Below, one piece after another: positions 50,412 to 50,604 of a stretch of 50,604 nt of DNA (its first letter is position 1; every line of letters starts with the position of its first letter). The notes under the pieces are model-generated. The model was given only the letters and a program-made list of their open reading frames with translations, was not told where the DNA came from and made no database searches. The translations under genes and the position numbers were made by a program. The DNA comes from JAHDBG01 sp963922685 (lineage in GTDB: Bacteria; Pseudomonadota; Gammaproteobacteria; Chromatiales; Chromatiaceae), in contig CAWUJM010000007.1 in the NCBI GenBank assembly GCA_963922685.1, positions 1 through 50,604 on the forward strand. The letters run 5' to 3'.

Positions 50412-50604
50412 GTTTAAGGCGATCTCTGAATTAATTCATACCATTGCATGTGATACGCTCAGCTTGTTGCCGGGGTGTCATTCAAACTGATGTGGCGTAA
50501 TAGCCGGGGTATATAAAATTCATTTCGGCGTTACCCGTCAGGGGCTGCTCCGAGGGTCGCCGGAATACCCGTCCATGGGGGCTCGGCTGCGGCCATCCAT
50601 GGCC
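50412..50604. repeat. Palindromic repeat element (copy D), cut by the window end
   Basis: It starts TTTAAGGCGATC directly upstream of the msbA start codon, in reverse orientation relative to copy C. ATTAATTCATACCATTG and ATTCAAACTGATGTGGCG match the right half of copies B and C, and GTTACCCGTCAGGGGCT and the core GGGGGCTCGGCTGCGGCCAT follow. The element continues past the window. It holds whatever promoter drives msbA, unless one lies further upstream. Confidence 0.85.

Overview
The window reads as chromosome of a gammaproteobacterium of moderate GC content. Evidence is the set of typical gammaproteobacterial housekeeping genes (mutS, ampG, pyrG-kdsA, sbcB, rpoZ, an msbA...lpxK-trm112-kdsB-tsaD lipid A/Kdo block, rnpB of bacterial A type) plus copAB copper resistance, a type IV pilus gene and type VI secretion genes. 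I cannot name the genus from sequence alone.

Layout. 1-7.7 kb is core: the 3' end of rsmI, a 2-Cys peroxiredoxin, mutS, ampG, pyrG overlapping kdsA. 7.8-10.9 kb holds a P-type ATPase lacking the CPx metal motif, overlapped by a TauD-type dioxygenase gene. 10.98-14.5 kb is one very large protein with a nuclease-like N-terminus, probably antiviral. 14.8-23.4 kb is the most remarkable part: a compact minus-strand cluster encoding a DUF6917-like protein, a D-2-hydroxyacid-dehydrogenase-like protein without its usual catalytic Arg and His, a class I/II aminotransferase, a chorismatase (FkbO/Hyg5/XanB2 family), a HigBA toxin-antitoxin pair, and a single 1283-residue synthetase with the order sulfotransferase-adenylation-carrier-condensation. 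I infer a small aryl- or cyclohexadiene-derived peptide or amide pathway that I do not recognise. Its last gene overlaps the antitoxin gene, so it may be coupled to toxin-antitoxin autoregulation.

23.5-31.6 kb is rnpB, pilW, an EcoRII-like restriction-modification pair of AT-rich composition, sbcB, asmA and a YgjP-type metallopeptidase. 31.6-34.9 kb is rpoZ and a copA-copB operon carrying an extra HExxH protein. 34.9-36.1 kb has no gene but holds a composite repeat with two long perfect hairpins. 36.1-38.7 kb has a decayed two-gene module fused into one frame, an LpxL-type acyltransferase and a protein of unknown role. 39-43.5 kb has an IS1-type remnant and a T6SS cargo locus: tssF, a DUF4150-GHH2 nuclease effector and a propeller-like putative immunity gene. 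Effector and immunity gene are both broken at homopolymers (A9 and G11), which suggests either phase variation/slippage or sequencing error. 43.6-50.4 kb is the Kdo/lipid A block.

A family of roughly 200-bp palindromic elements with related termini is scattered through the window (3.7, 35.1-35.9, 47.6 and 50.4 kb). It abuts gene starts and stops, including the msbA start codon. No tRNA, CRISPR array, complete insertion sequence or replication origin was seen.
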